Shown here in pieces: positions 8,948 to 16,024 of a DNA stretch of 64,000 nt. The position numbers were made by a program, and so were the translations under genes. The notes under the pieces were generated by a model. That model had not been told where the DNA came from, made no database searches, and saw only the letters and a program-made list of their open reading frames with translations. Source of the stretch: Paraclostridium hominis (GTDB lineage Bacteria; Bacillota; Clostridia; Peptostreptococcales; Peptostreptococcaceae); NCBI RefSeq assembly GCF_014306135.1, contig NZ_JACRWD010000001.1, forward strand, positions 124,001-188,000, read 5' to 3'. Positions within the stretch are counted from its first letter, which is position 1; each line of letters starts with the position of its first letter.

Positions 8948-10216
8948 ATGAGGGAATTTTTTAAAACGTATAAGTCTTCATTTATTTTACTAGGATGTAC
9001 CATATTGGGTGCTATAATTGGATTAGTATTAGGGCCAAAGGCAACAGTTATTAAACCATTTGGAGATTTATTCATCAATTTAATTATGATGATCGTAGTA
9101 CCACTTGTATTCTTTAGCGTTGCATCTGGGGTTGCAAACGTAAAGAGTATGAATAGATTTGGTAAGATCATGAAAAATGTAGTAGTAGTATTTACATTAA
9201 CTACGCTAGTTATGGCGGTAGTAGGAATTGTGGGGTCTATAATATTTGATCCAGCAAAAGGAATTGATATAAGTTCAGTAAAGGAAATGATGGTAGCACC
9301 AGACCAGGAGAAGCTAGCATCAAAAGGAAGTTTGTTAAATCAGGTTGTAAATTCAATTACAGTTTCTGATTTTAGTGAATTATTCTCAAGTAGCAACTTA
9401 CTTCAACTTGTAATATTTGCAGTATTAGTAGGAACTTCAGTTTCAGTTTTAGGGGAAAAAGCAGATAGTATAAGAAAAATACTAAATGAAGGAACTAATG
9501 TAGTTTTAAATATAGTTAACATAATAATGAAACTAGGACCTATAGGATTAGGATGCTATACGGCATCTATTATAGGTGAACTAGGACAAGAAATAATTAC
9601 AGGATATATAAGGGTGTTTATTACTTATTCTGTAATAGCAGTATTATACTTTGTTATATGCTATACATTATATGCATATTTATCAGGGGGTAAAAAAGGA
9701 GTTAAGAGTTTTTATAAAAATTCAATAAGTCCAATAGCAACGGCACTTGCAACATCTTCAAGTTCTGCTTGTATACCTTCTAACTTAGAAGCAAGTAAAA
9801 AAATAGGGGTGCCAGATGATATAGCTGAAACAGTTATACCTCTTGGTATTAACATACATAAAGATGGATCTGTATTAGCTGTTATAGTTAAGGTTGCATT
9901 CTTAACTGGAATAATGGGTGGAAATATGGGTAACCCAGAAACACTATTAAGTTTATTAGTGACAGTTCTTGTAGTTGGAGTATTTATGGCTCCAGTAGCA
10001 GGCGGCTGACTTATAGGTGAGATGCTCGTGGTAAGCATTTTCGGATTCCCTGTTGAAGCGATACCTTTATTAACAGTAATAACTACAATAACTGATATAC
10101 CAAATACAGTACTTAATACTACAGGAAATACAGTAAGTTCTATGTTAGTAGCAAGATTGGTAGAAGGTAAGAATTGGTTAAAAGATGAAGTTCAAAGTTT
10201 AAAAAAGGTTGGATAA
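8948..10216 (+). CDS. Dicarboxylate/amino acid:cation symporter (DAACS, glutamate-transporter fold) with in-frame TGA: candidate selenoprotein
   Basis: One frame runs from the ATG at 8948 (SD AGGAAAGG) to the TAA at 10214-10216 and is broken only by a TGA at 10007-10009 (codon 354). Both sides are conserved: the serine-rich HP1 loop TSSSSACIPSN (269-279), the TM7 stretch INIHKDGS (301-308) and, after the TGA, LNTTGNTVSSMLVARLVEGK of TM8. Total length, 422 residues, is normal for the family. By eye against GltPh, residue 354 falls in the tip of hairpin HP2, the extracellular gate. A SECIS-like hairpin follows the TGA, so I read codon 354 as selenocysteine. A nonsense-mutated pseudogene is the main alternative. 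GltPh Arg397, which binds acidic side chains, appears to be Asn here, so the substrate may not be acidic. Monocistronic. Confidence 0.85.
10007..10042 (+). promoter_or_regulatory. In-frame TGA plus candidate bacterial SECIS hairpin
   Basis: TGA is at 10007-10009. Bases 10019-10026 (GAGATGCT) pair with 10034-10041 (AGCATTTT) as an 8-bp stem with two G-U pairs. The 7-nt loop CGTGGTA (10027-10033) has a G as its second base. The loop starts 17 nt after the TGA, within the 16-37 nt window known for bacterial SECIS elements and like E. coli fdhF. Codons here (GGC GGC TGA, then CTC GTG and AGC) are rare in this AT-rich gene, which suggests nucleotide-level constraint. Confidence 0.6.
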
Positions 10217-10221
10217 CAGGA

Positions 10222-10260
10222 AAAAAGGTAGTAATCTTAGGTTAAGATTACTACCTTTTT
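10222..10260 (+). terminator. Strong terminator after the symporter
   Basis: 18-bp stem AAAAAGGTAGTAATCTTA / TAAGATTACTACCTTTTT with a GGT loop, starting 6 nt after the TAA at 10216. Its position supports the TAA at 10216, rather than the TGA at 10007, as the gene's real end. Confidence 0.93.
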
Positions 10261-10334
10261 GTTTTATTAAGAACAACTTTAATAACATAGACATAATATA
10301 TACTACTATAAAATATTATAAGGTGGGAAGTATT

Positions 10335-10826
10335 ATGAGTAATTTAAACTTCATTATAGATGATAAACATATTACTAATGAAGAAGAGCTACATAAATTT
10401 ATACTAGAAAAAATAGATTTATGTGGTGAAGAATTCGTAGAAGATGACAACTGTAGAGGCAAGAAACATAAGCATAAACATAAAAAGAAACAATCTGATT
10501 GTAAGCCACCAGGGCCTAAGCATGTTCATTTGAAGTTTATGTTTCCATATAAAATAGATGTAGCTTGTGGATGTAAACAAATTATACTTGGAGTTTTGAT
10601 AGATTGTGATGGAAAACCTATCAAAAACCCTATTGTTGAATTTGAATTATCGGATCATAGATTAGGTAATATTGGATTTAGCCCTGCTATTAGTTTTGGA
10701 GATGGATGTTTTTGTACCACTTTTGTAGGGGAAAGACCTGGATGCGGATTTATAAAAATGTGTTGTGTAGGTACAGATTTAGATAAAGTTATGCATGTAG
10801 AAGTTAGAGATAATAATTATTATTAA
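10335..10826 (+). CDS. Uncharacterised Cys-rich protein with Lys/His-rich linker
   Basis: 163 residues; I do not recognise the family. An N-terminal acidic part (1-40) is followed by a basic KKHKHKHKKK run (about 44-53) and then a probable beta-sandwich with many cysteines (VACGCKQ, LIDCDGKPIKNP, GDGCFC, RPGCGFIKMCC). The GVLIDCDGKPIKNPIVEF stretch looks like the Ig/transthyretin-like folds of surface proteins. No signal peptide or membrane segment. The Cys/His/Lys content is reminiscent of spore-coat or exosporium proteins, but that is only an inference. Start at ATG 10335 with GGTGGGAAG upstream; an extension back to 10209 would run through the preceding terminator. Single gene between two terminators. 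Confidence 0.75.
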   Translation: MSNLNFIIDDKHITNEEELHKFILEKIDLCGEEFVEDDNCRGKKHKHKHKKKQSDCKPPGPKHVHLKFMFPYKIDVACGCKQIILGVLIDCDGKPIKNPIVEFELSDHRLGNIGFSPAISFGDGCFCTTFVGERPGCGFIKMCCVGTDLDKVMHVEVRDNNYY

Positions 10827-10857
10827 AAAGTGCTGACTAAAGTTAGCACTTCTTTTT
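10827..10857 (+). terminator. Terminator after the Cys-rich protein
   Basis: AAGTGCTGACT / AGTTAGCACTT stem (one G-T pair), AA loop, T-rich tail. Confidence 0.88.
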
Positions 10858-10954
10858 ATTTAAAAAGATACCTATGTTATAATATAAAAATAGATTAAAA
10901 AAATAACATATTATAAAAAATGAATAGAGTATTATAATAGGTAGAGGTGAACGC

Positions 10955-11662
10955 ATGAGACAGTATAAAAATTTAATATTCGATTTAGATGATACTTTAT
11001 TAGACTTTCAAGATAATGAAAGAAATTCTTTAGAATTTATCTTTAAAAAATACAATATTCCATTTGATGAAAAATCAATTAATCAATATAAGACTATTAA
11101 TAGGAAATTTTGGAGTCAAATAGAACAAGGTTGTATAAAAAAGGAAGAAGCTTTAACTAAAAGATTTGAAGAATTCTTCGCCTTATATGGATATAATATT
11201 GAAGGTGAAATAATAGAAAATGAATATCAAAATTGTTTAACTAAAGGTCATAAAACAATTCCAAAAGCCATGGAAACTTTAATAGAGCTAAGAAATAGAG
11301 GGTATAAAATATTTGCAGGAACTAATGGAATAGGACAAACACAAAAACAAAGACTTAAAGATTCAAAATTAATGAATTTATTTGATGATGTATTCATTTC
11401 TGAAGAAATGGGAGTTGAAAAACCTAATTCAAAGTTCTTTGAGATGATTTTTAATAAGTATGATTTTATGAAAAAAGATGAGACATTGATGATAGGTGAT
11501 AGTTTAGCATCTGACATTAAGGGTGCTAATAATTTTGGAATTGATTGTGTATGGTTTAATATTTTAAATAAAGAGTGTAAAGATATAAAAGCAACTTATG
11601 AAATACATGATTTATCTGAATTACTATTAATGTTAAATAGAGAAGCTAATGCAGCTGTTTAA
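10955..11662 (+). CDS. HAD-superfamily hydrolase, YjjG-like (pyrimidine 5'-nucleotidase)
   Basis: 235 residues. Motif I FDLDDTLLDF (Asp10 nucleophile, Asp12 acid/base), motif II at TNG (about 126-128), motif III Lys in VEKPNSKFF, and motif IV GDSLASDIKGANN. An alpha-helical cap between motifs I and II fits the YjjG/subfamily I HADs, which dephosphorylate pyrimidine and non-canonical nucleoside monophosphates. Substrate cannot be fixed from sequence. Start ATG 10955 with AGAGGTGA upstream. Monocistronic. Confidence 0.88.
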   Translation: MRQYKNLIFDLDDTLLDFQDNERNSLEFIFKKYNIPFDEKSINQYKTINRKFWSQIEQGCIKKEEALTKRFEEFFALYGYNIEGEIIENEYQNCLTKGHKTIPKAMETLIELRNRGYKIFAGTNGIGQTQKQRLKDSKLMNLFDDVFISEEMGVEKPNSKFFEMIFNKYDFMKKDETLMIGDSLASDIKGANNFGIDCVWFNILNKECKDIKATYEIHDLSELLLMLNREANAAV

Positions 11663-11690
11663 TATATATAGTTAAAATTAAGTAAAGTAT

Positions 11691-11718
11691 TAAAAGGGGC
11701 ATAAGCTCCTTTTTTTTA
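11691..11718 (+). terminator. Terminator after the HAD hydrolase
   Basis: AAAAGGGGC / GCTCCTTTT hairpin with an ATAA loop followed by a T8 tract. Confidence 0.88.
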
Positions 11719-11734
11719 TTTAATAAATAATAAA

Positions 11735-11762
11735 TTGTATTATTGTCTTAAAATAGTATAAT
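11735..11762 (+). promoter_or_regulatory. Promoter of the regulator gene
   Basis: TTGTAT (11735-11740), 16-nt spacer, consensus TATAAT (11757-11762), about 50 nt before the ATG at 11814. Confidence 0.6.
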
Positions 11763-11813
11763 ATGTATAAGTATAAAATAATTTTAAAATATAGATAATG
11801 TGGGAGGAATTAT

Positions 11814-13100
11814 ATGATAATAGGAATTCTTGGACCACTAGACTCAGCTGTAAGAATAGAAAAACATTTAAAAAACATAGATAGTAGTTTAGAGACAAGA
11901 TTATATACAAAAGAGAAGATAATAGAATCGGTAGATTTAATAGAAAAGTGTGAGCATGAGTGTGATGGGATTATATTAACAGGATGTGGAGTTTATGAAG
12001 AAATAATAAAAAATCATGAAATAAAAAAGCCTCATTCATTTGTTCAAAGAAGTGATACAAGCATTCTTAAAGCATTTTGGGATATACGTAATTTAAATAT
12101 GGAAATAGATAAGTTTAGTATAGATGTAGTTGAAGATGAAATGGTAGAAAATATAATAGATGAATTTGAGATAAAGAATACTGAAATGTTTTGTTTGCCG
12201 TTTTCAACAAATATAAATGAAGATAATTATTTAGATTGGCATATTAATTTATATAAAAGTGGCAAAATCAATATAATGATTACAGGATTTATGAATATAT
12301 ATAATCAAATTAAAGAAAAAGGTTATCCAATTGTATTGCTTAGACCAACAAGGTCACTAGTTAAAGCATCATATGATGAAGTTATGAGTAAACATGCTAT
12401 TAGTAAAGCTGAGTCTTCTCAAATAGCAGTAGAAATATTTAATTTTGGAAATTATAGTAATAATATAGAAAATTATTATTCAAATATGATAAAGAAAACA
12501 GATATAGATAAATATATAATCTCTTATGTTAGAAGTATAAATGGAGCAGTATTTCCATTTGGGCGTAATGAGTATATTATATTTAGTAATAAAGGATCTG
12601 TAAATAAAAATAGTAACTATGAGAAATTATTAAAATTACAAAAGGAAATTAAAGCATTAGGATTTGATTTAAATATAGGAATTGGATTTGGAGCTACTGC
12701 TTTTAAAGCAGAAATAAATGCGACAAAAGCATTAGAAAGAGGAATAGATTCAAAAGAATTTTACATATACTCAATTGATGAAGATGAAAATCTTACAGGA
12801 CCATTAGGAATGGATAATGAAATTAGTTATTGTATTATACCTAATGATAAAAGCATTTTAGAAATATCAAATCAAACTGGCTTAAGTTGTGAAACTATTT
12901 CTAAAATTATTGGTATAAGTGAAGTTAGGGGAAGTAAAATTTACGATTCGAAAGAATTAGCAGGATACTTAGATATAAGTGATAGAAGTGCAAGAAGAAT
13001 TTTACAAAAAATAACTTCAGCAAAATTAGGAAAGGTACATGCCAAAGAAAGTAGTAAAGGTGCAGGTAGACCTAAAAATTTAATAGAAATATTGTTTTAA
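11814..13100 (+). CDS. Multidomain transcriptional regulator with degenerate GGDEF-like domain; likely controls the adjacent transporter/M20 operon
   Basis: 428 residues. The N-terminal about 180 residues look like a sensor (alternating beta strands; GIILTGCGVYEEI). The centre (about 225-330) has the layout of a nucleotide-cyclase/GGDEF-like palm (YIISYVRSINGAVFPFGRNE, then LNIGIGFGATAFKAEINATKAL) but no GGDEF signature. The C-terminal about 80 residues carry a probable helix-turn-helix (LAGYLDISDRSARRILQKI) and a basic end, GAGRPKNLIEILF. No membrane segment. It sits immediately before, and co-oriented with, the DUF5058/M20 operon but has its own promoter and terminator, the usual layout of a dedicated local regulator. 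The effector is unknown. Confidence 0.7.
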   Translation: MIIGILGPLDSAVRIEKHLKNIDSSLETRLYTKEKIIESVDLIEKCEHECDGIILTGCGVYEEIIKNHEIKKPHSFVQRSDTSILKAFWDIRNLNMEIDKFSIDVVEDEMVENIIDEFEIKNTEMFCLPFSTNINEDNYLDWHINLYKSGKINIMITGFMNIYNQIKEKGYPIVLLRPTRSLVKASYDEVMSKHAISKAESSQIAVEIFNFGNYSNNIENYYSNMIKKTDIDKYIISYVRSINGAVFPFGRNEYIIFSNKGSVNKNSNYEKLLKLQKEIKALGFDLNIGIGFGATAFKAEINATKALERGIDSKEFYIYSIDEDENLTGPLGMDNEISYCIIPNDKSILEISNQTGLSCETISKIIGISEVRGSKIYDSKELAGYLDISDRSARRILQKITSAKLGKVHAKESSKGAGRPKNLIEILF

Positions 13101-13107
13101 ATAAAAG

Positions 13108-13136
13108 TGCCTAAAAGTAAATTTTAGGCATTTTTT
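13108..13136 (+). terminator. Terminator after the regulator
   Basis: TGCCTAAAA / TTTTAGGCA stem with GTAAA loop and a T6 tail. Confidence 0.9.
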
Positions 13137-13239
13137 ATTTTTCTAATTTAAATATTAATAACATAGTTTGATATATATTAAAAGTAAATGAAATTTCTAA
13201 ATAATTAAAAAAATATAGGAAAAAGTTTTTTTATTTATA

Positions 13240-13268
13240 TTGACAATATTCTACAAATATTATATTAT
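13240..13268 (+). promoter_or_regulatory. Promoter of the DUF5058/M20 operon
   Basis: TTGACA (13240-13245), 17-nt spacer, TATTAT (13263-13268). Confidence 0.8.
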
Positions 13269-13290
13269 CCAATTAAGGACATATTATGGA

Positions 13291-13316
13291 CTTGTCAAAA
13301 AATAAAAAATGACAAG
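13291..13316 (+). promoter_or_regulatory. Inverted repeat in the operon leader, candidate operator
   Basis: CTTGTCA-N12-TGACAAG, an exact 7-bp dyad beginning 22 nt after the -10 and ending before the SD of the first operon gene. Half-sites are 19 nt apart centre to centre, about two helical turns, which suits a dimeric repressor. The adjacent regulator (11814-13100) is the obvious candidate binder. No T tract follows, so it is not a terminator. Confidence 0.5.
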
Positions 13317-13347
13317 AAAACGTTTTTAAAACAAAGGAGGAATTATG

Positions 13348-14100
13348 ATGGATAATTTAAGAAGTGTATTTGAAGCAGATTATTTAAAAATGGCAAATCA
13401 TCCTTTTATGTGGATAGCTGCAGGGTTAGCTGTAATGGTTGTTGTGATTCAATCCATAGTATTTTTTAGAAAATCAGTAGTAGCTGCAAAAGAAATGGGA
13501 ATAAAAGATACTCAAGTTAAAGCAGCTATAAAAAGTAGTGCAATATCATCAATAGGACCATCGATAGTTATATTAGTTGGTATGATATCTTTATTAGTTT
13601 CAATGGGTGGACCTATGTCTTGGATGAGACTTTCATTTATAGGTTCGGTTAACTATGAACTTATGGCAGCGGGATTTGGAGCAGAAGCTATGGGTGCAAA
13701 GCTTGGAGCTGGAATGGACCCAATGGTATTTGCTTGTGCTATATGGGTAATGGTTTTAGGTTCTTTAGGTTGGTTAATATTCACTTTATTATTCACTGAT
13801 AAAATGGACAAAGTTAATCATTTATTATCAAGTGGTAATGAAAAATTAGTTCCAATAATATCAGCTTGTGCAATGCTTGGAGCATTTGCTTACTTAGCAT
13901 CAGGAAACTTCATAACAGGAGAAGGTTCAGTAACTTTCACATCACCAGCAGCAGTTGCTACAATAATTGGTTGTGTTGTTATGATGGGATTATCTAAGAT
14001 TGCAAAAGATAAAAACATACAATGGATAAAAGAGTGGGCTTTATCAATATCAATGTTTTCTGGAATGATAATAGGAACAGTATTAATAAACGTAATATAA
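13348..14100 (+). CDS. DUF5058-family membrane protein, probable transporter subunit A
   Basis: About 250 residues with some six hydrophobic segments (roughly 15-38, 70-95, 130-155, 170-192, 205-222, 232-250). The N-terminal NHPFMWIAAGLAVMVVVIQS and SSAISSIGPSIVILVGMISL stretches match what I recall of DUF5058 membrane proteins. It is translated with a second membrane protein 13 nt downstream and two M20 hydrolases, so the pair probably imports a peptide or N-acylated amino acid that the hydrolases cleave. Start: ATG 13348 is 7 nt from AAAGGAGG; the adjacent ATG 13345 is possible. No biochemical function is established for the family to my knowledge. Confidence 0.75.
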   Translation: MDNLRSVFEADYLKMANHPFMWIAAGLAVMVVVIQSIVFFRKSVVAAKEMGIKDTQVKAAIKSSAISSIGPSIVILVGMISLLVSMGGPMSWMRLSFIGSVNYELMAAGFGAEAMGAKLGAGMDPMVFACAIWVMVLGSLGWLIFTLLFTDKMDKVNHLLSSGNEKLVPIISACAMLGAFAYLASGNFITGEGSVTFTSPAAVATIIGCVVMMGLSKIAKDKNIQWIKEWALSISMFSGMIIGTVLINVI

Positions 14101-14113
14101 GGAGGACAAATAT

Positions 14114-14830
14114 ATGAGCAATAACAATTATTATTCAAAAAAATACATACCAAGTATAACTAAATGGGGTAAAGGTACTTTATTATTAGGAATTATATTA
14201 TGTTTTGCACCAGTATTAGTTGTGTCAGGAATATTTGGATATATGCCTCCAATAGCAGCTATAATAGCTGGGACAATATCACAAATAAGTGTTAGTGGAG
14301 CTTTTTATGTGGTTGAGCCTATAGCATACTTCCCGATACTTGGAATACCAGGTACATATATGACATTTATATCAGGAAATACTTCAAACATGAGAGTTCC
14401 ATGTGCAATGGTAGCTCAAGAAGCAGCAGATGTTGAACCAGGAACGGAAAAAGGTTCAGTAATATCTACAATAGGTATAGCGGTTTCTATAATAGTAAAT
14501 ATAGTTATATTATCAATTGGGGTTGTATTTGGACAAGCAATATTATCAGTATTACCTCCACAAGTAACAGCAGCATTTGATTTAATATTACCGGCACTAT
14601 TCGGAGCAGTGTTTGGACAGTTTGCTATAATGAAGCCTAAGTTTGCAGCAGTTGCAGCATTAATAGCAGTACCTATGAACTTCTTATTAAAAAATGGGGT
14701 ATTTGATTTTATGCCAGGAAGTGGAAGTCCATCATATTTAGTTATATTAACTGCAGTATTTGGAACTATATTAATCGGTAAGAAAATAAACGAAAAAGAA
14801 GAAATTAAAGAAAGCCAAAAGGCAGCATAG
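14114..14830 (+). CDS. Conserved multipass membrane protein, probable partner of the DUF5058 protein
   Basis: 238 residues with about six transmembrane segments (roughly 22-42, 48-70, 78-97, 121-148, 158-190, 205-223). Conserved-looking polar motif SGNTSNMRVPCAMVAQEAAD (about 97-116) lies in a loop or re-entrant region. No ABC, MFS or APC signature. It starts 13 nt after the DUF5058 gene with an SD (AGGAGG) in the gap, so translation is probably coupled and the two proteins may form one transporter. A hairpin (GGGGTG/GCATCCC, about 14837-14856) lies between it and the next gene and lacks a T tract, perhaps setting stoichiometry. Confidence 0.65.
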   Translation: MSNNNYYSKKYIPSITKWGKGTLLLGIILCFAPVLVVSGIFGYMPPIAAIIAGTISQISVSGAFYVVEPIAYFPILGIPGTYMTFISGNTSNMRVPCAMVAQEAADVEPGTEKGSVISTIGIAVSIIVNIVILSIGVVFGQAILSVLPPQVTAAFDLILPALFGAVFGQFAIMKPKFAAVAALIAVPMNFLLKNGVFDFMPGSGSPSYLVILTAVFGTILIGKKINEKEEIKESQKAA

Positions 14831-14902
14831 GTAAGCAAGGGGTGTCTGAGGCATCCCTCTTATTATAGGGTAGGAAAATTAAAAATATAAGGGGAGATTA
14901 TT

Positions 14903-16009
14903 ATGTTATCTAGAGAAAGATTAGTAAACAATTTTATAGATATGGTAAAGGTAGATAGTCCTTCTAACCAAGAAGTAGAAATGGCTAAATGGTTAGTAAA
15001 TTACTTAACTGAAAGAGGTATAGAGGTTAAGATGGATGATGCGGGAGATAAATTTGGTGGTAATTCAGGAAATGTAATAGCTTATATAAAAGGACAAGAT
15101 AGTGAAAATCCAATATGCTTTGCAGCACATATGGATCAAGTAGCACCATGCCTTGGAGTAAATCCAGTTATCAGGGAGAATATAATAGAAACGGATAAAA
15201 CAACAACACTAGGAGCAGATGACAAAGCAGGAATAGCTGCTATATTAGAAGCATTAGAATGTATAATGGAAGATAAAATACCTCATAGGGATATATACTT
15301 ATTATTTACTGTATGTGAAGAAGCAGGAATGTTAGGTGCTAAAAACTTTAATCCTGAAAATCTTCCTTGTAAAGATGTAGTAATTTTAGATGCTGGTGGA
15401 GCTACTGGAGTAATAGCTTATAAAGCACCAGCACAAGAAAATATAAAAGTAACTTTTTATGGTAAAAAAGCACATGCTGGTATAGAGCCAGAAAAAGGGA
15501 TAAATGCAATAGTAGCAGCTTCTAATGCAATAAGTAATATGCACATAGGAAGAATAGATGAAATGACTACTTCTAATATAGGCAGAATAGAAGGTGGAGG
15601 AGCTACTAATATAGTAACGGATAAAGTTAGTTTCACTGCTGAAATAAGAAGTCATATAACAAAAAGATTAGAAGAAGAAATAAATCATATGAAAATTTGT
15701 TGTGAAGAAGCAGCGAAAAATATGAATACAACTTGTGATTTTGAGCATACAAATGCATATCCAAGTTTTGAATTAAGTTTAGAAAGTAAAGTATTTAAAT
15801 TAGTTGAGGAAGCTACTAAAAAGGTTGGAATAGAGCCAAAGCCTATGGTAATAGGTGGAGGAAGTGATGCTAATATAATGGCTAACTTAGGATATCAAAG
15901 TGCGATAATAAGTTTAGGAATGTATGATGTACATACAGTAAACGAGTATGTAAATATAGATGAATTATATGATGCTACTAAAATAGTTTATAACATAATG
16001 GCTTTATAA
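14903..16009 (+). CDS. M20-family metallopeptidase, PepT/YqjE-like
   Basis: 368 residues. Metal-site motifs in order: AAHMDQVAPC (first His ligand and catalytic Asp), TLGADDKAGIAAI (bridging Asp), TVCEEAGMLGAKN (catalytic Glu pair), VILDAGG, and a C-terminal DVHTVNEY (last His). The lid/dimerisation domain contains GKKAHAGIEPEKGINAI. This is the PepT-like branch of M20 di-zinc aminopeptidases, cytoplasmic, releasing N-terminal amino acids from small peptides. Third gene of the DUF5058 operon; SD AAGGGGAG. It supports peptide or acyl-amino-acid import as the operon's role. Confidence 0.88.
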   Translation: MLSRERLVNNFIDMVKVDSPSNQEVEMAKWLVNYLTERGIEVKMDDAGDKFGGNSGNVIAYIKGQDSENPICFAAHMDQVAPCLGVNPVIRENIIETDKTTTLGADDKAGIAAILEALECIMEDKIPHRDIYLLFTVCEEAGMLGAKNFNPENLPCKDVVILDAGGATGVIAYKAPAQENIKVTFYGKKAHAGIEPEKGINAIVAASNAISNMHIGRIDEMTTSNIGRIEGGGATNIVTDKVSFTAEIRSHITKRLEEEINHMKICCEEAAKNMNTTCDFEHTNAYPSFELSLESKVFKLVEEATKKVGIEPKPMVIGGGSDANIMANLGYQSAIISLGMYDVHTVNEYVNIDELYDATKIVYNIMAL

Positions 16010-16024
16010 AGTAAGGTGGATAAA

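Noticed and set aside
10007..10216. Treating 10022-10216 as a separate small gene or the symporter as two pseudogene halves
   Set aside because: The downstream part is in the same frame, contains the conserved TM8 of the symporter, lacks its own SD, and is followed by the terminator; one gene with a recoded TGA explains it better, though a nonsense mutation remains possible.
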